Source: Talinum fruticosum (taxonomy: Eukaryota > Streptophyta > Magnoliopsida > Caryophyllales > Talinaceae). From it: 64,000 nt of DNA. Positions 12,145 through 23,300 of this stretch are shown piece after piece (position 1 is the stretch's first letter; every line of letters starts with the position of its first letter). Below the pieces are notes generated by a model that worked only from the letters and a program-made list of their open reading frames with translations, was not told the origin of the DNA and did not search any database. Location: positions 2,170,001-2,234,000 of the forward strand of contig JAITYX010000045.1 of NCBI GenBank assembly GCA_021018815.1, given 5' to 3'. A program made the position numbers and the translations under genes.

Positions 12145-13515
12145 GGGTCGCCCACCAAAAAGTCCGAACCCGAGTTTCCCGACTGAGGATCCACAAAAGG
12201 ACCCCTCAAAAGGCAAGACTCTCACCTTCGATGAGCCAAAACCTTCTATTATAGCCTAACACTATTTCCTAGAAGAAAAATTCTTCCTTTCCACCAAATC
12301 TCGTTGATCAAACCACTCATCAAAATAGGAGCTTTCAAATACTTGTGTTTCTATGATTACATCTATCTCGATCTAGTCTCGGAGTTCTATCGAACTTGTC
12401 CTCAAAGGATAATGTTGTCTACTCTCTTGTTCGGAGTAAGAACATCACTATTAATGTTTTGTTACTTCAAAAACTCTTTGAGGTTCGGACTCTATTTCCG
12501 AACTCAAATCCCATCCCCTTTAATGAAATAGCGGACAAATTCTTTGACAAGTATGCCCGAGTCATCCCAAAATCCGAAAAGAATTTTTTTATTACTCAAA
12601 TGAAATCCGAGGCCGGACTTCTTTGGTTCTTCTTGATGAGAACTCTATTTCTCATTCTATCCATCTATGGAGAACCCCAATAGTAAGGTTCTCGGGGTGC
12701 TATGATATACTCGAGGGATATGAGATTGACCTTTTCCCTTTCATTCTTGACCCCTCTTCGTTTTCCTATATCGGAAGAAACCCGTTTTACCTTTTGAAAC
12801 TCTTTTCCCCATAATTTCTGCACATTTCAAAGTGGAGCTTCTAGATGATCCTCACAAATTTATGGACCAACCATCTGCATTGGCGAGTTGAGCTAGTTAA
12901 TCTAGGATACAAGGAAACCGAGCGTAGTGTTTGGATCTACTGTTTTGAGAAACTTCCTCCTCATTTTGAAAATCGAAAGTATTGAAACTCTTCTTCTCAC
13001 TACTGGTCCTTCGTCTTCTCAGCGTGCCCCTTCTACTTACTTACTTGAAGCTGGCATCATAATTCACAAAGAGTTGCAATTAACTTTGGTATTTTCCAGG
13101 TTTTCATGCGTATCTCGACTCGGCTTCGAGCATGGCTCGAAGCAAATTGATCGGAGTCAAGCTCAGGTCACTAAGCTCAAGGACATCATCAAGAAGCAGC
13201 AAGATTAGATTAGCCATCTCCAAGAGAGTAGATCCAAGGTTGCTAAGGACTAAGACTCATCCTCGTAGTCTTCCACCTCTTCTAACTCGAGTCGAAGAAG
13301 AAGAAGCGGAAGGAGAAGAAGAAGAAGAAGCTAGAGCAGGCAAACTACATTGCCAAGGAGAAAATGAACCTGAGGTTATCTCCTTGAAGGACACCAAGTC
13401 ATCGTTTGAGGAAGTTAGGGCGTTGGCCGGTCCCAAGCGCAGCCATCCGCACAACCCACTCAATATGAGGAAGCCGAGGGCTCGGAAGAGGAATTGGAGG
13501 AAGCAAAACCCTTAG
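12145..13515 (+). pseudogene. Broken env-like third gene of Copia element C1
   Basis: This gene lies where Sireviruses carry an env-like gene, after pol and before the 3' LTR. It matches the gene of element F at 29418-27900: both contain GKTLxFDxP, HYFLE-x-FFLSTK, an MSSKDNV segment, and a stretch with KYARV and P-K. A later segment near 13120-13210 has heptad-like spacing (coiled-coil candidate), followed by a Glu/Arg-rich tract near 13290-13345. I see no clear signal peptide or fusion peptide. Stops and frameshifts are scattered through it, and the first codons are lost at the inverted junction. Env-like is a positional label known for Sireviruses; the function of such proteins is not established. 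Confidence 0.6.
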
Positions 13516-14116
13516 TTTGAAGGATTGCTTAACAAGCACCATTATCTCCTCTCATACTGTTGCCTATTGCATAACTCGCAGCTTCATCTGAAAGCTACGA
13601 GGCACAAACGCTGGGGACCTCGTTTCTCCTCCTCCACTCGCACTTGCTCCACCCCCTCCTTAGTTTTGTTTCTTTTCTATTATTTGTCAAACATTTCTAT
13701 TTCTCCTCTCTTTCCTCCTTGAGATTTTTTGTTGAAATGCATGAGGGGAGAGATAATTGGGAGAAATAGCTATTTGGTTTAGGGGAGTTTACTTGAGTTT
13801 AGGTTTTTCCTTGTTTTATATGTTTCGAGCAAATATTCAATGTAATGAAAGTGTGCTTTCTAAGCATCATTGATTCTTTATATCTCTATTTTTCTTTTCT
13901 ACTCGACAAATAGCTTACATCCACGTTTATATTGCTATGATAACTTGCTTATTTGCTCTCATATTTAATTTTGAATCAATAAGCGTTGAATAACGAATTA
14001 CAACTTTGTATTCTTGTGGCTAACTCAAACCATTGTAACGAGTTATTGGTATTTGAGCATTGAAAACTTAACTTTGTGATCTTATAACTCTTTTTCTAAG
14101 TGTTGAATGCCTTTCA
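13516..14116 (+). other. Non-coding tail of Copia element C1
   Basis: No coding pattern is visible. An AAATGCATGAGGGGAGAGAT purine-rich motif at about 13736-13755 also occurs in element F near 27790-27770 (minus), so it is a conserved secondary purine tract. Confidence 0.5.
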
Positions 14117-14134
14117 CAAAAAAAAAGGGGAGAT
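14117..14134 (+). other. Polypurine tract of Copia element C1
   Basis: A run of about nine A followed by GGGGAGAT stands directly before the LTR start TGAAGACTTAGG. This is the expected place of the plus-strand primer. Confidence 0.75.
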
Positions 14135-14487
14135 TGAAGACTTAGGTATAACTCTCTCTCCCTATAGTTTTGAATTCAAGTCATTCTCACATCTTAAGAA
14201 GCTCATCTTTAAGTTTTCAAATCTGTCCGATCTACTCGAAATCGTCTCTTGAGTAAAATATTTATCTCTGGGTTTCTTACCCACTCGGAAGAAACTAAGA
14301 CAATTTTCTTGCCTAAATAATTTCACATGTATAACTTACTGTGAGCTCGACTTATTGCAAATATTGAAAAAGAATTACTAGGTTAATTCATATTTTAAGT
14401 CATATTTATTAAATGAAATTATTTATTTAGCAAACTTGATGCAATGTGTCTATGAAATTTTAATTCTTCATTCATTTAAAAGATGAG

Positions 14488-14781
14488 TTTAGATACCTAA
14501 AAGTGTCTTCCTTTATCTCTATATTTTTTGTTTTGTTTTGAGGGCCCGATGATGATAGTCCCGAGTCCTGTTTGTGCATTGGATTCCGGATCTGTGATCG
14601 ATCGGTGCAATATAAGCTAGTAAACCACAAAGAACCCCCAACATCACTTCAATTTCCTTTTGCCTTGGGTCCGTCCACAAATCCTCTTTTCTTTCGGATC
14701 GTCCAAGAGGATTTGTGGACCGACCTAAGTCGGACAAGGAGTCGAAGACCTGAAGATGACGTTAAAGCATTATATTTCAAG
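14488..14781 (+). repeat. Remnant of the 5' LTR of element C
   Basis: It starts TTTAGATACC, a decayed form of TGTAGACACC, and follows the family LTR through CGATGATGATA and GGTCCGTCCACAAATCC to AAAGCATTATATTTCA. After that it jumps into the 3' internal region. A second deletion lies inside it near 14705-14730. Confidence 0.75.
14673..14720. repeat. 16-bp perfect inverted repeat in the LTR remnant
   Basis: GTCCACAAATCCTCTT at 14673-14688 is exactly complementary to AAGAGGATTTGTGGAC at 14705-14720, with a 16-base loop. Sister LTRs at 18420 and 53065 have only the left arm, so the right arm arose in this copy, replacing about 120 bp. Confidence 0.85.
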
Positions 14782-14949
14782 TGCCCATTTTTTTATAATT
14801 TTGTCTTTGTTATTTTTCCTATGTTTTGTGCATCATATTAAGTAAAAGAACACACTTTTAGAATTGAGTCTTGCATTTCATCTCATTGCATAAGATTCTT
14901 CATTACAAAATAAATAATATATAAACAAGCACCCCACAAGAGGTCATTT

Positions 14950-17503
14950 AATCAGCGAGCAATGGAAGCAACAAGGAATCATCCACGCATCGCCATCGAG
15001 TCATCATCAAAGATATAATTCCCAAAGACCTCCACGACAGATGTAAAGAATTGGCCACCTTCATCACCTTGGTACGAACCACCTCTTTGGTCTCAAGACG
15101 AGAAGTCTGTATGCGATGGTCCGCTCTAAGAAGACAAGTGAGAAGTAAAGCGAGTTCCCATGTTGATCAAAGGCTTTCAAGGGTAAGATGTTCAAGCTCT
15201 CCTCGGAGAAACCTTGTCCCGCACTAGAGGTACTTGGCTCGAAGCGCTAGGTCTTGCCTCGGACGCGAGTCCTATGATGAGTATGTCGCGAGAACGTCGT
15301 GACGAGCCTTGTCTAGCATTGCTACTAGAAGGCATTTATTGTTCATAAGTTTGGGATGATGTGTCGGACGCACCAAGAAGACTACTTGGAAGGAGTAGCT
15401 CTTGATCGGCGATTCTACAAGATTAGGGAAGTGATTAGCAAATTACTAAAAGTTTGAAGAATTTAGCACCATACTAATTGAGAACTTACTCGAGAAGTAG
15501 AGACAGATTGACCGAGTAAAGAAATTTTGGATTCCACGAAGAGCCGACTGAAATCGATAGATATAGTTCTAGATCGCTCCCGGTCGTATTGCAAAGTTTA
15601 TGCTTTTAACACGCCACTAAAAGGAATAGAGCACATAACTCTTATCCCCGCTAATTTCTAAGAAAGGAATGCCCGACACATTCCTCTTCCGAATTTCGGG
15701 AATCATTACGAAACGAGGAGGTCCCTCGGCATAGTAACATCCACATTGAGACTCGGAATGTGAGTATCCGTAGGAGTAAACTACAAAGGAAAGATGATAA
15801 TTAATTTCCATACAAGAAATCCAAGGTTATAAGAGAGAAGTTGAGCAATGATGCAAGACGCATAATGTGCGTGGGAGGTGTGTAAATTCAAGAGTGAGGT
15901 AAACGAGATACCCCGCCATGGTCGTCCCTTGCTCGGCCAAAGAAAGAGAACAAAAATAGAACATGGTCAAAGGAGGATCGACCGGAACAAATGGAGGCCA
16001 CGTGTTAATGTGAATTTGAGGAGTAACCCTCTCCCCATGATACCAACAAAATCCAAAAGGACCTTCAAATAAGATCCTTCTTTCACTCAATGCACGGGCC
16101 ACAAGGACATTTTGTGGAAGTTGGAGTTGGACCCAACGATGGAAGTTGGCCTACATACAAAAATTATCAAGAAATCAGCACGAAAGTATGAAAAAATACA
16201 AGAAAATGCACAAAAATTATGGATATAAGGAGCTGGACTGCACCACAGGTGGCCCCAAAGGTCGTGGAACAGTCTGTGGGCATGATAAGAATGCTAAAAG
16301 TATGTTGAAAAGCTCGTTTAGGCTTATTTTGGAGCAAAGTTTGAGGGTAGAAGTAATATACTGAGTTAATGCAGTTGAGGGCTGACCTCAAAAAGCCTAT
16401 CTCATGTGTTTTAGTTTGCTCAAGATGTATTCTAGCCCATGACACAGCCGCAGGGGACACCGACCGATTTGTTGAGTCGAGAGAGAGATGTGGAAAGTAC
16501 TCATATAGCCACAACTACATTTTAAATAAGTCAAGTAAAGCTTTTTATCCACACAAGATGAAAAGTAAATATTGAAGAAAGGAAAAGTTGAGCATACCTC
16601 AATGATCTTCCATAAGCCGTTTAAAGGAAGGTAGTTGGTAGAATCCGGTTCGGCCTTGTATGCCACACACAGGCACGGAGACCCCTAATAAGGTAAGTAT
16701 ACGAAGGTGTACCCCAATTGAGCTCCTTTATTCTATCAAGATCCACTAGGTTCACCAAATAGTGAACGTGAACCTTGGCAACCTGATCCAAAAGAGGACC
16801 ATGCTTAAGAGAAAAGCAAGCATGACTCTCACTAGTTATTGAGAAGAATGTTGAGGCTAGAAAGCTTCATCCTCAAAAGCCTCACAATGAATGGTATATT
16901 TGAAGTGATTATTATATGGAAATATGTCGGCTATGGGACCGAAGAGGTGATGGAAGTAATCACGGTTTAGTACAAATTCCGGTCATAAGCTAAAGGTTCC
17001 CCCACAAAACCTAAACCGGATAAAACAGCAAAATCAAAAGGAGTTATTGTCATCTCACCAAAAGGAAGGTGGAACGTGTTGGTGGTATCCCAAAATCGCT
17101 CAATGATGGCTCTAATAGGATCCCTCTCCCTTCTATCAATGAGATGGTGTAAAGCGATGTAGAGAGGCCCAAACCCGAGCATTTTACATGACATTCTTAA
17201 GAGGAAAGTGCATCCTCTCGCAGGTCTCCATAAACTTTAGGATGACTCCACTCGCTTTGAATTGAGCCTTTTACACAAGACAAAATCAAATAAACTTTAC
17301 TCTAAATGAGCAAATGAAGAGGTTTAAGCCAATTACCTTACCGAAGAGGAGATGGCAAGTGAAGAAACATGGCTTTCAGCTTCAATTAGAAGATCACTTG
17401 GATCCCATTCATTTTGCGTACGCCATTCACGCTCAAGGAAGGAGTCTTGATTAAGACTCTCCGCACTAGTTCTTCCCACGGGATGAGCCTTCCTCCTAGG
17501 CAT
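14950..17503 (-). pseudogene. Antisense plant mobile domain (PMD) gene of element C
   Basis: This gene runs against its host element. The first exon starts at the ATG at 17503 (MPRRKAH, with FLEREWRTQ later). A donor-like GTAAGG stands near 17336 and a GTAAAAG acceptor-like site near 17264. Then comes the PMD signature: RFWDTTNTFHLPFGEMTITP followed by DFAVLSGLGFVGEPL at about 17110-16995. PMD proteins (aminotransferase-like mobile domain) occur in plant transposons and in a few domesticated host genes. A later part with FCWYHGERV and PP lies at 16060-15900, and a serine-rich tail near 15350-14950. Stops and frameshifts are present, especially after 16990. Elements B and E carry matching parts in the same relative place. 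Its role in the element is unknown. Confidence 0.75.
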
Positions 17504-17626
17504 TTTTGAAAATAAGGAATTCTTGAGAACCAACTAGCTTTCAAGAAGAAGCCAAGCAAGGAAATGCAAGAGGAGAACAAGAGTAAGATGAAGAGATGGT
17601 GTGCAAAATGAAACACACTATGCACC

Positions 17627-17634
17627 CCTTTATA
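17627..17634 (-). promoter_or_regulatory. TATA box of the antisense PMD gene
   Basis: TATAAAGG on the minus strand lies 131 bp before the ATG at 17503. The surrounding sequence, including TTTTGCACAC downstream, matches the same site in element E at 50576, where the box reads CTACAAAAGA. Confidence 0.6.
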
Positions 17635-18213
17635 GGAAAACCGATCAAGACATCTAATCATGTAAATCAAGGGTCAAACAATCAATGGGGAATCGAAAGA
17701 ATCCGGTCAAGCACGCAGATAGGCGTCGTGGAGTCCAATCGGCGACGGCTTTTTCAGCCTAGCCCACTTCCCTAGTTCGAGCAACTTTGTCCTCTTGGAG
17801 CATGTGATTTTCATCTCTTATCCATGCAAATGGGAGCTTCGGGCCCACCAATCAACTTTTCTCGCAACAATTTTATCGAGTTTATTTCGATTGAATTATT
17901 CGAGTAAAAATACTAATCTTTCATCAACTCAATTACGCACTAACAAGTATGCTAGCACATCGGATTATTTAGCCAAGCTTTAGATTAAAAGATGATCGAG
18001 TTTCATCATCAAAATATGCCAAGCTTCAGGCTTTGATCAAGCCAAGCTTTAGATCCTTTTACCGAACTTCGAACTCAAGCATCGCGATTAAGTTCGAGAT
18101 CTCACTTTGTAGTTCGGGTTTGACTACAACCAATTCCAAGCATCACACAATGCTTTATAGAACTCGAGGTAGGTACCCTTTAGTGTCTACTTTGACCCTT
18201 CGTCTTTATAAAC

Positions 18214-18234
18214 TCGGTCAAAGTGGGCGCTAAT
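18214..18234 (+). other. Polypurine tract of element C
   Basis: GGTCAAAGTGGGCGCTAAT ends at the LTR start. Element E has GTCAAAGAAGGGGCTAAC at the same place on the minus strand, so this is the conserved tract with one purine lost here. Confidence 0.7.
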
Positions 18235-20152
18235 TGTACACACCTAAAAAGTGTTATCCTTTATCTCGTTATTTCTTTATTTTGTTTTAAGGGTTCGATT
18301 ATGATAATCCCGAGTCTTGTTTGTGGATTTGGATTCCGGATCGTGATCGATCGATGAAATGTAAGCCGATAAACCATAAAGAACCCTCAGCACCACTTAA
18401 ATAGCCTTTTGTCTTAGGTTGGTCCACAAATCCTCTTTTCTTTCACACCGTCCAAGAGTCGTGCCGAGCCTTTAGAGATTGTGGAGTTCCATGATGTGTG
18501 CTGGGAAATTCCAAGTATAGAATACCGCATTCTACTTTTGTCCAAGTCGGACAAGGAGCTGAAGACTTGAAGACGACGTTAAAGCATTGCATTTCATGAT
18601 CGAGCAACATCAAAATGCTGTGTTTTAAGCTTCACGAGACAACCCACATGAGGCTAGAAGCTTTCTCCCTAAACAACATTGTGAGGTCGACGCCCGCCTT
18701 CTAGAAGCATGGTGGAACGCTGCATTTTGAGCTTGGAGAGTCCTTGAAGGCACAATAAGGGCACGAAACCCTAGGAAGGTCCGATTGGCCGGCACCCGCC
18801 TTCTCTCTTTTAGCTGGTTCTATCCGGTTTTATCATGTTCCGATTTGGTTCTATCTCTTAAAGAATGGCCCGGTTTCATTTCAGCTAATTGGACGGCTGA
18901 TAAGAGGCAAACCCAAGGTCATTTGTGACCTAGGTCATCTCCTATAAATAGAGACGTATGGTTTTCATTCCTGTACGGATTCCTACCTTACCATTACACT
19001 CGCGACACGGCTTCGGCCTTAACATCATGATGTAGAAAGCTAGCCACAATTCTCTAATCTAAACATTACTCTACTCGAATTTTCTTAAGCATTCATCTTT
19101 TACAATTGAGTGCGTGCAAAGAGCTAAAGAATACTCGATTATTCTAATCTATAGGCACTATTCAACTAATCACTACCATATCCTAGACAAAATTCACAAA
19201 ACTACCCCTTTTCCTTGAATTGTCACCATTGCATCAAGAGATCCGATGAGGAGATCTAGATCAGCAAGGTAGGTCAACTTGAGGGCCGTATTTCAACCTT
19301 CAAATGGTTTTATTTAGTTACGTTTTTATTGCTTTCCATATTGTGGTTTAAGAGATGTAATCGCTTTAATTTTCTCCCCGATCGATGTAATCTTTTATTT
19401 CTCGCTTATCTTTCTTTTATTGTTTTCTTCATCACTTTTCTTTATTTTTCTTTTGGTTGCTTTAATTTCATTTTTGCATGTTGTATGCATGTTTTCTTAC
19501 ATCTTTATTAATACACTACTCGAACTAGTAATGGCTGTCTTCGGACGGGGAGAACGAATTGTCCCTACGTTTCGTCCCCTTGCCCCGAATCCGATTCTCG
19601 GTTAAAGACGAATGGAGTCATCTTTTAGCCTCTTCTTGTATTAGTTTTCTCATACTAAGATCGGAAGAGCAAATTTTGTTTTTGTTAGTTTTTCTTTCCT
19701 AAAAACTTACTGGCAACTCATTTTCTTTATGATTTATTCTACGCAAATTCGCATCTTGGTCTTCTTTGGTTGCAGGGAGGTCAACATTAGGTTTTGGATC
19801 TGCTCAATGGATAGAGACTGAAGCTGGTCAATCTGGCCCTAAAGCCTCACGGCAGGACCAAAACCCTAATGTTTTTTATTCCTTAATTAGAAAACAAAAT
19901 CCCGAGAATTTTGAAAATAATTTCTAAAATAAAATGGTTAATAAAACTACCATTCACACTTTGCCTAATTCGCTTCAAATCAAATTTAATAAAATTCAAA
20001 AATTTTAATAAAAAGGTTCATCCCCACTTTCCAAAATTCATCTTCAAAAATCTTTCTTCAAAATCAATCCTTTAAAAAGGAGATACCCGACGAGAGTGGG
20101 AAAGCTCGACGGCAAGGCCCTCGGGGCCGCGGCCATGGCCGTGGTTCCTACA
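18235..20152 (+). repeat. 3' LTR of element C, 1918 bp
   Basis: It starts TGTACACACC and ends TTCCTACA. It is the most complete Tat LTR in the window: a TATA box at 18953, the GACCTAGGTCAT motif before it, and the GCCTCACGGCAGGACC motif near 19845. It resembles the LTR of A over its full length and that of B over the first 940 bp. Confidence 0.9.
18953..18960 (+). promoter_or_regulatory. TATA box of element C 3' LTR
   Basis: TATAAATA in CTCCTATAAATAGAGA, just after GTGACCTAGGTCATCT, the same arrangement as in element B. Confidence 0.75.
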
Positions 20153-21225
20153 ATGACACAAAATGGAATTGGAACTTATTAAATATTGGACTCAAAAACT
20201 TCCATTCATTTAGGTTAAGAATAATTAAGTGCTTAATTATTTGAATTAATTTTTATCCTTACCTAATCTTGGTGTAAAGTATTTTTATACTTTGAGTACC
20301 ATTTTGATTTGCTTTTGCAGGATGATTAAAGTGATTTAATCTCATTTTCAAAAGAAAAAGCAACTAGCTTCTAACCGTTAAACATCGCAGACAGAAAAGT
20401 CAGCTGTTTCGGGACGAGACTTAGACACCATGTTAGGTTTGTTTCTTTCCATTTCTGGTAAACTTCAACTTAGAGTCTAATGATCTGTTTCCACCCTAGA
20501 TTTCAATCACAACTAATGGGTTGTACAACCTTTTGAGCCAAGGACCAAAGCACAATGATCATATCTACAATGGTTCGTTTTCCAAGGGACTCAAACTATC
20601 CGTTACAATTGCTAGTGAAGCTTCCCGAGTCCGGAATCGGTCACCCTGCTGATTATAAATAGAAGTCATCCTACAAGACTTGAGAGATTGCTGGAAATGA
20701 ACTCTAATCTTACTCTCTCAATCTTTTGTAGCTTTTAACTTTGTACTTAAGTTTTCTCAACTTCGAGTTGAACAGAAGAATTCTTGTAATCAGCTTTACT
20801 CTTACTTAATTCATTTCTCTATGATATCCCTTTACTTGAGCTATAAAGGTTAACTCAACTCATTTGTCCCTAGCTATAAAGGTAACTCGGTTAGGAAGTA
20901 TTAGGGTAGATAAGGGAACTTTCTGTGACTAGGAAAATTTGTATTGAATTGTCTAAGGGAGCAATTCAGTAAGAGTCTTCCTTGTACTTTATGGATTCCG
21001 AACAGTGGATTTGGCTTGGTGTATGGATTGACAATGTCCGTGGTTTTATGCCCCATGAGGGTTTCCACGTAACTTTCTTATGTTCTGTCTTTCCGAGTTC
21101 ATTCTAGACGCAAAACTTCTTTTATGAGCTCAAACTTTGTTGAAAATCTTTTATACCATAAAATTTCTTTCTCAACCTAATCACCCCCTTAGGGCAACTC
21201 GGACTCTCAGAGCAAACCTACACAC

Positions 21226-23256
21226 AAACATCTTTGGAGTTGAAAACATAGATTGGCAGAAAAGATTGACATGATTAATATTTTTCTTAGGGCTTGTAAG
21301 TATACTTCTAATGAGTTTTTAGAAATAGATAACTAAATGTATATATATAGCATAGAGTAGAGATGGAGTGCCTCCCTAAGCTAGTGAAATTATGGTATTT
21401 ATAGGGGATTTTGAGTTGAAAATTTCAATGATATGGTCACTCACTAGCCTCAATTAAAGTGTAAAGTTAAATTATAGGCTTTATGATAGTCATTAATCCC
21501 TTACTAAAGAGTCTTGACCATTGATTGACGTTCATGAACTTTTCCACAATCCTTGCAAAAATCATTTAAGATGTTTAGGATTACCGATGTGCTTAAAATT
21601 CTATCACTCTCAAAATTTAAATTAATAACTCATGAATTCAAATCAAGGATTCTAAGTAGAAACTAAGTTGCAGAATAAAAAGGGCTAAGAGATTATGAGC
21701 GATGTAAGCATGTATATGGGACAAGGTACTGTTGTTTTTCAGAGTTCAGTCTCTTCTAGGATTTGAAGATTTAATATTATTCTCCATTGATATTACAGAT
21801 ACAAGCTTCTATCTTTAGACCTTTACTTTACACCCTTCAAGTCCTTTAGGTAATTTCACCTATTACCTCTCTAAGGTTGGACAATCCTTCAATTGACCTA
21901 CTTACTTAGCGGTAAAGTTTCCTCACTATCTTGTCTCACAAGTTTACCCAGTGGACAATGTTTACTAAGGGTAATCGTAGTATGTACAATGAGTATTCAA
22001 AGAAGTATGTTATGGAGATCACTCAAATGTATTTTCTGCTTTCTTGAGTCCTAATGCTCAGTTCGTATGTCTTCGTGCTATGCTAATGTATCTCACCCTT
22101 GAACTAGAATGCACACTAAGTCGTTGCTTACAGAAGAAAATGATGAGAATATCCAAAACCTATATTCCATCTCCATTAATGCACCACATATTCATTAACT
22201 AAAGGTAGACATAGTTTCATGCAAGCAAGGTTAACTTCGGTCATTTGGGTCAATGTGTCGAATGTAGTTCGTGTTGGGTGAGTTTCTAGTCAATGTACTT
22301 TGAGTTGAGGTATAGCTTTGCTTCATATGAAATTCAGATTAGCTTAATCTAAGGTGGTGCTACTTCGTGTCTGTTATGGGTCGAGTCAACTTTAATTCCA
22401 ACTTTGGATTTATTTTACATCGATTAAAATATGAATCAGCTAAAGGATGAGTTTATTCAAAATTTGGATCAAGTATAACTTGGGCTATGTTAATCTCAGG
22501 TTCCAGTAAATTATGAATGAGCTGCTTCTAGAATTCAGATTGCACTCAAACATTTTAATTGTGTGAGTCCGGTTGATTAATTATTTTATATCATTAAAAT
22601 AAATAAATGACTTAATATTTCAACAAAAGGTATGTAATCAACTATTTGTCATTCATATTAAAAAATTTGTTCACTATTTTTGAAATATACATTAAACATA
22701 TTAGAAATTCATTAAAAACATGTACCAATTATGGTCGGGTTTGAATCAATTCAGGTTTAGATCAATTTGGGCTCGAGTTATTTACATTCAGGTTTGAATT
22801 AGTTTGGATTTGGGTCAGTTAAAACCTGTGTTGGTTTGAGTGTCGGTTAGGCTGGGTCTAAATCAAGTCATATATATGGTTGGGTTCTAGATCGAGTCAT
22901 TTCCGGGTATTGGGTCTTTATTAGTTATCTTATTTAGAGTCTCATGTCAAGCCTGGGTAAGGGCAGCTTGGTTAAAATTTGGATTTTGATCAACATTGTC
23001 ATGTTTTGATTTTTCTCTAAATTTGTGGGTCTTTCGGAGTGAACTACGGAATTATGGAAAGAATCCTGATTCTCTGTATGGATCTGCATACGAGATTATC
23101 AAGATGTTGGAGGATAACTCTTAGAAATTTTAAGAAATTTTTGCTATTACCCACTGCCAACAATCTTATTATTGTCAATTTTTACAAGTGAAATCTTTTT
23201 TTTTTTTTTTTTGTATTAGATGAAGCACTAATGATACCATGCCCCTTCTTTGTAAA
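21226..23256. other. Unassigned AT-rich stretch between two Copia elements
   Basis: No coding pattern was found on either strand. At 21394-21401 a minus-strand TATAAATA lies in a promoter-like setting, without a gene I can attach to it. At 22730-22910 the words GGTTTGAAT, GGTTTAGATCAATT and GGATTTGGGTCAGTT recur, a degenerate short repeat often seen in old plant repeats. A run of about 17 T lies near 23199. It may be old flanking DNA or a decayed element. Confidence 0.4.
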
Positions 23257-23300
23257 TGATAAAGGTTTGAGCTTTGAGAGTTTGAATCACCCTAGAGGGG

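Larger units (their letters stand above)
14488..20152 (+). mobile_element. Deleted Tat element C inserted in the Copia LTR
   Basis: It is flanked by ATGAG (14483-14487) and ATGAC (20153-20157), a 5-bp duplication with one mismatch. The left end is only the first 300 bp of the LTR; the right end is a full LTR. Between them lies just the 3' internal region with the antisense PMD gene and the polypurine tract. Primer site, gag and pol are gone, so one large deletion removed more than half of the element after insertion or before it in a parent copy. Confidence 0.85.
12141..21225 (+). mobile_element. Sirevirus-like Copia element C1, 3' part
   Basis: On the plus strand it holds an env-like gene, a non-coding tail, a polypurine tract and a 3' LTR that starts TGAAGACTTAGG. 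Element C is inserted in that LTR. Gag and pol of this copy are absent. Identity rests on the match of both gene and LTR to element F. Confidence 0.75.
14135..21225 (+). repeat. 3' LTR of Copia C1, split by element C
   Basis: The LTR occupies 14135-14487 and continues at 20153-21225. Order and sequence match the LTR of element F: a TTGAATTCAAGTCATTCTCA motif, GCCTAAATAAT, then TATTTTTATACTTTGAGTA, then TTTCTCAAC before a TTCACCCCC-like end. The right end is approximate (21220-21230). Total length without the insert is about 1.4 kb. Confidence 0.75.

Noticed and set aside
13257..13463. Minus-strand Ser-rich frame
   Set aside because: Shadow of the Glu/Arg-rich tract of the env-like gene on the plus strand.
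14519..14841. Two opposing frames at the left end of element C
   Set aside because: They lie in LTR sequence and its hairpin, with no domain.
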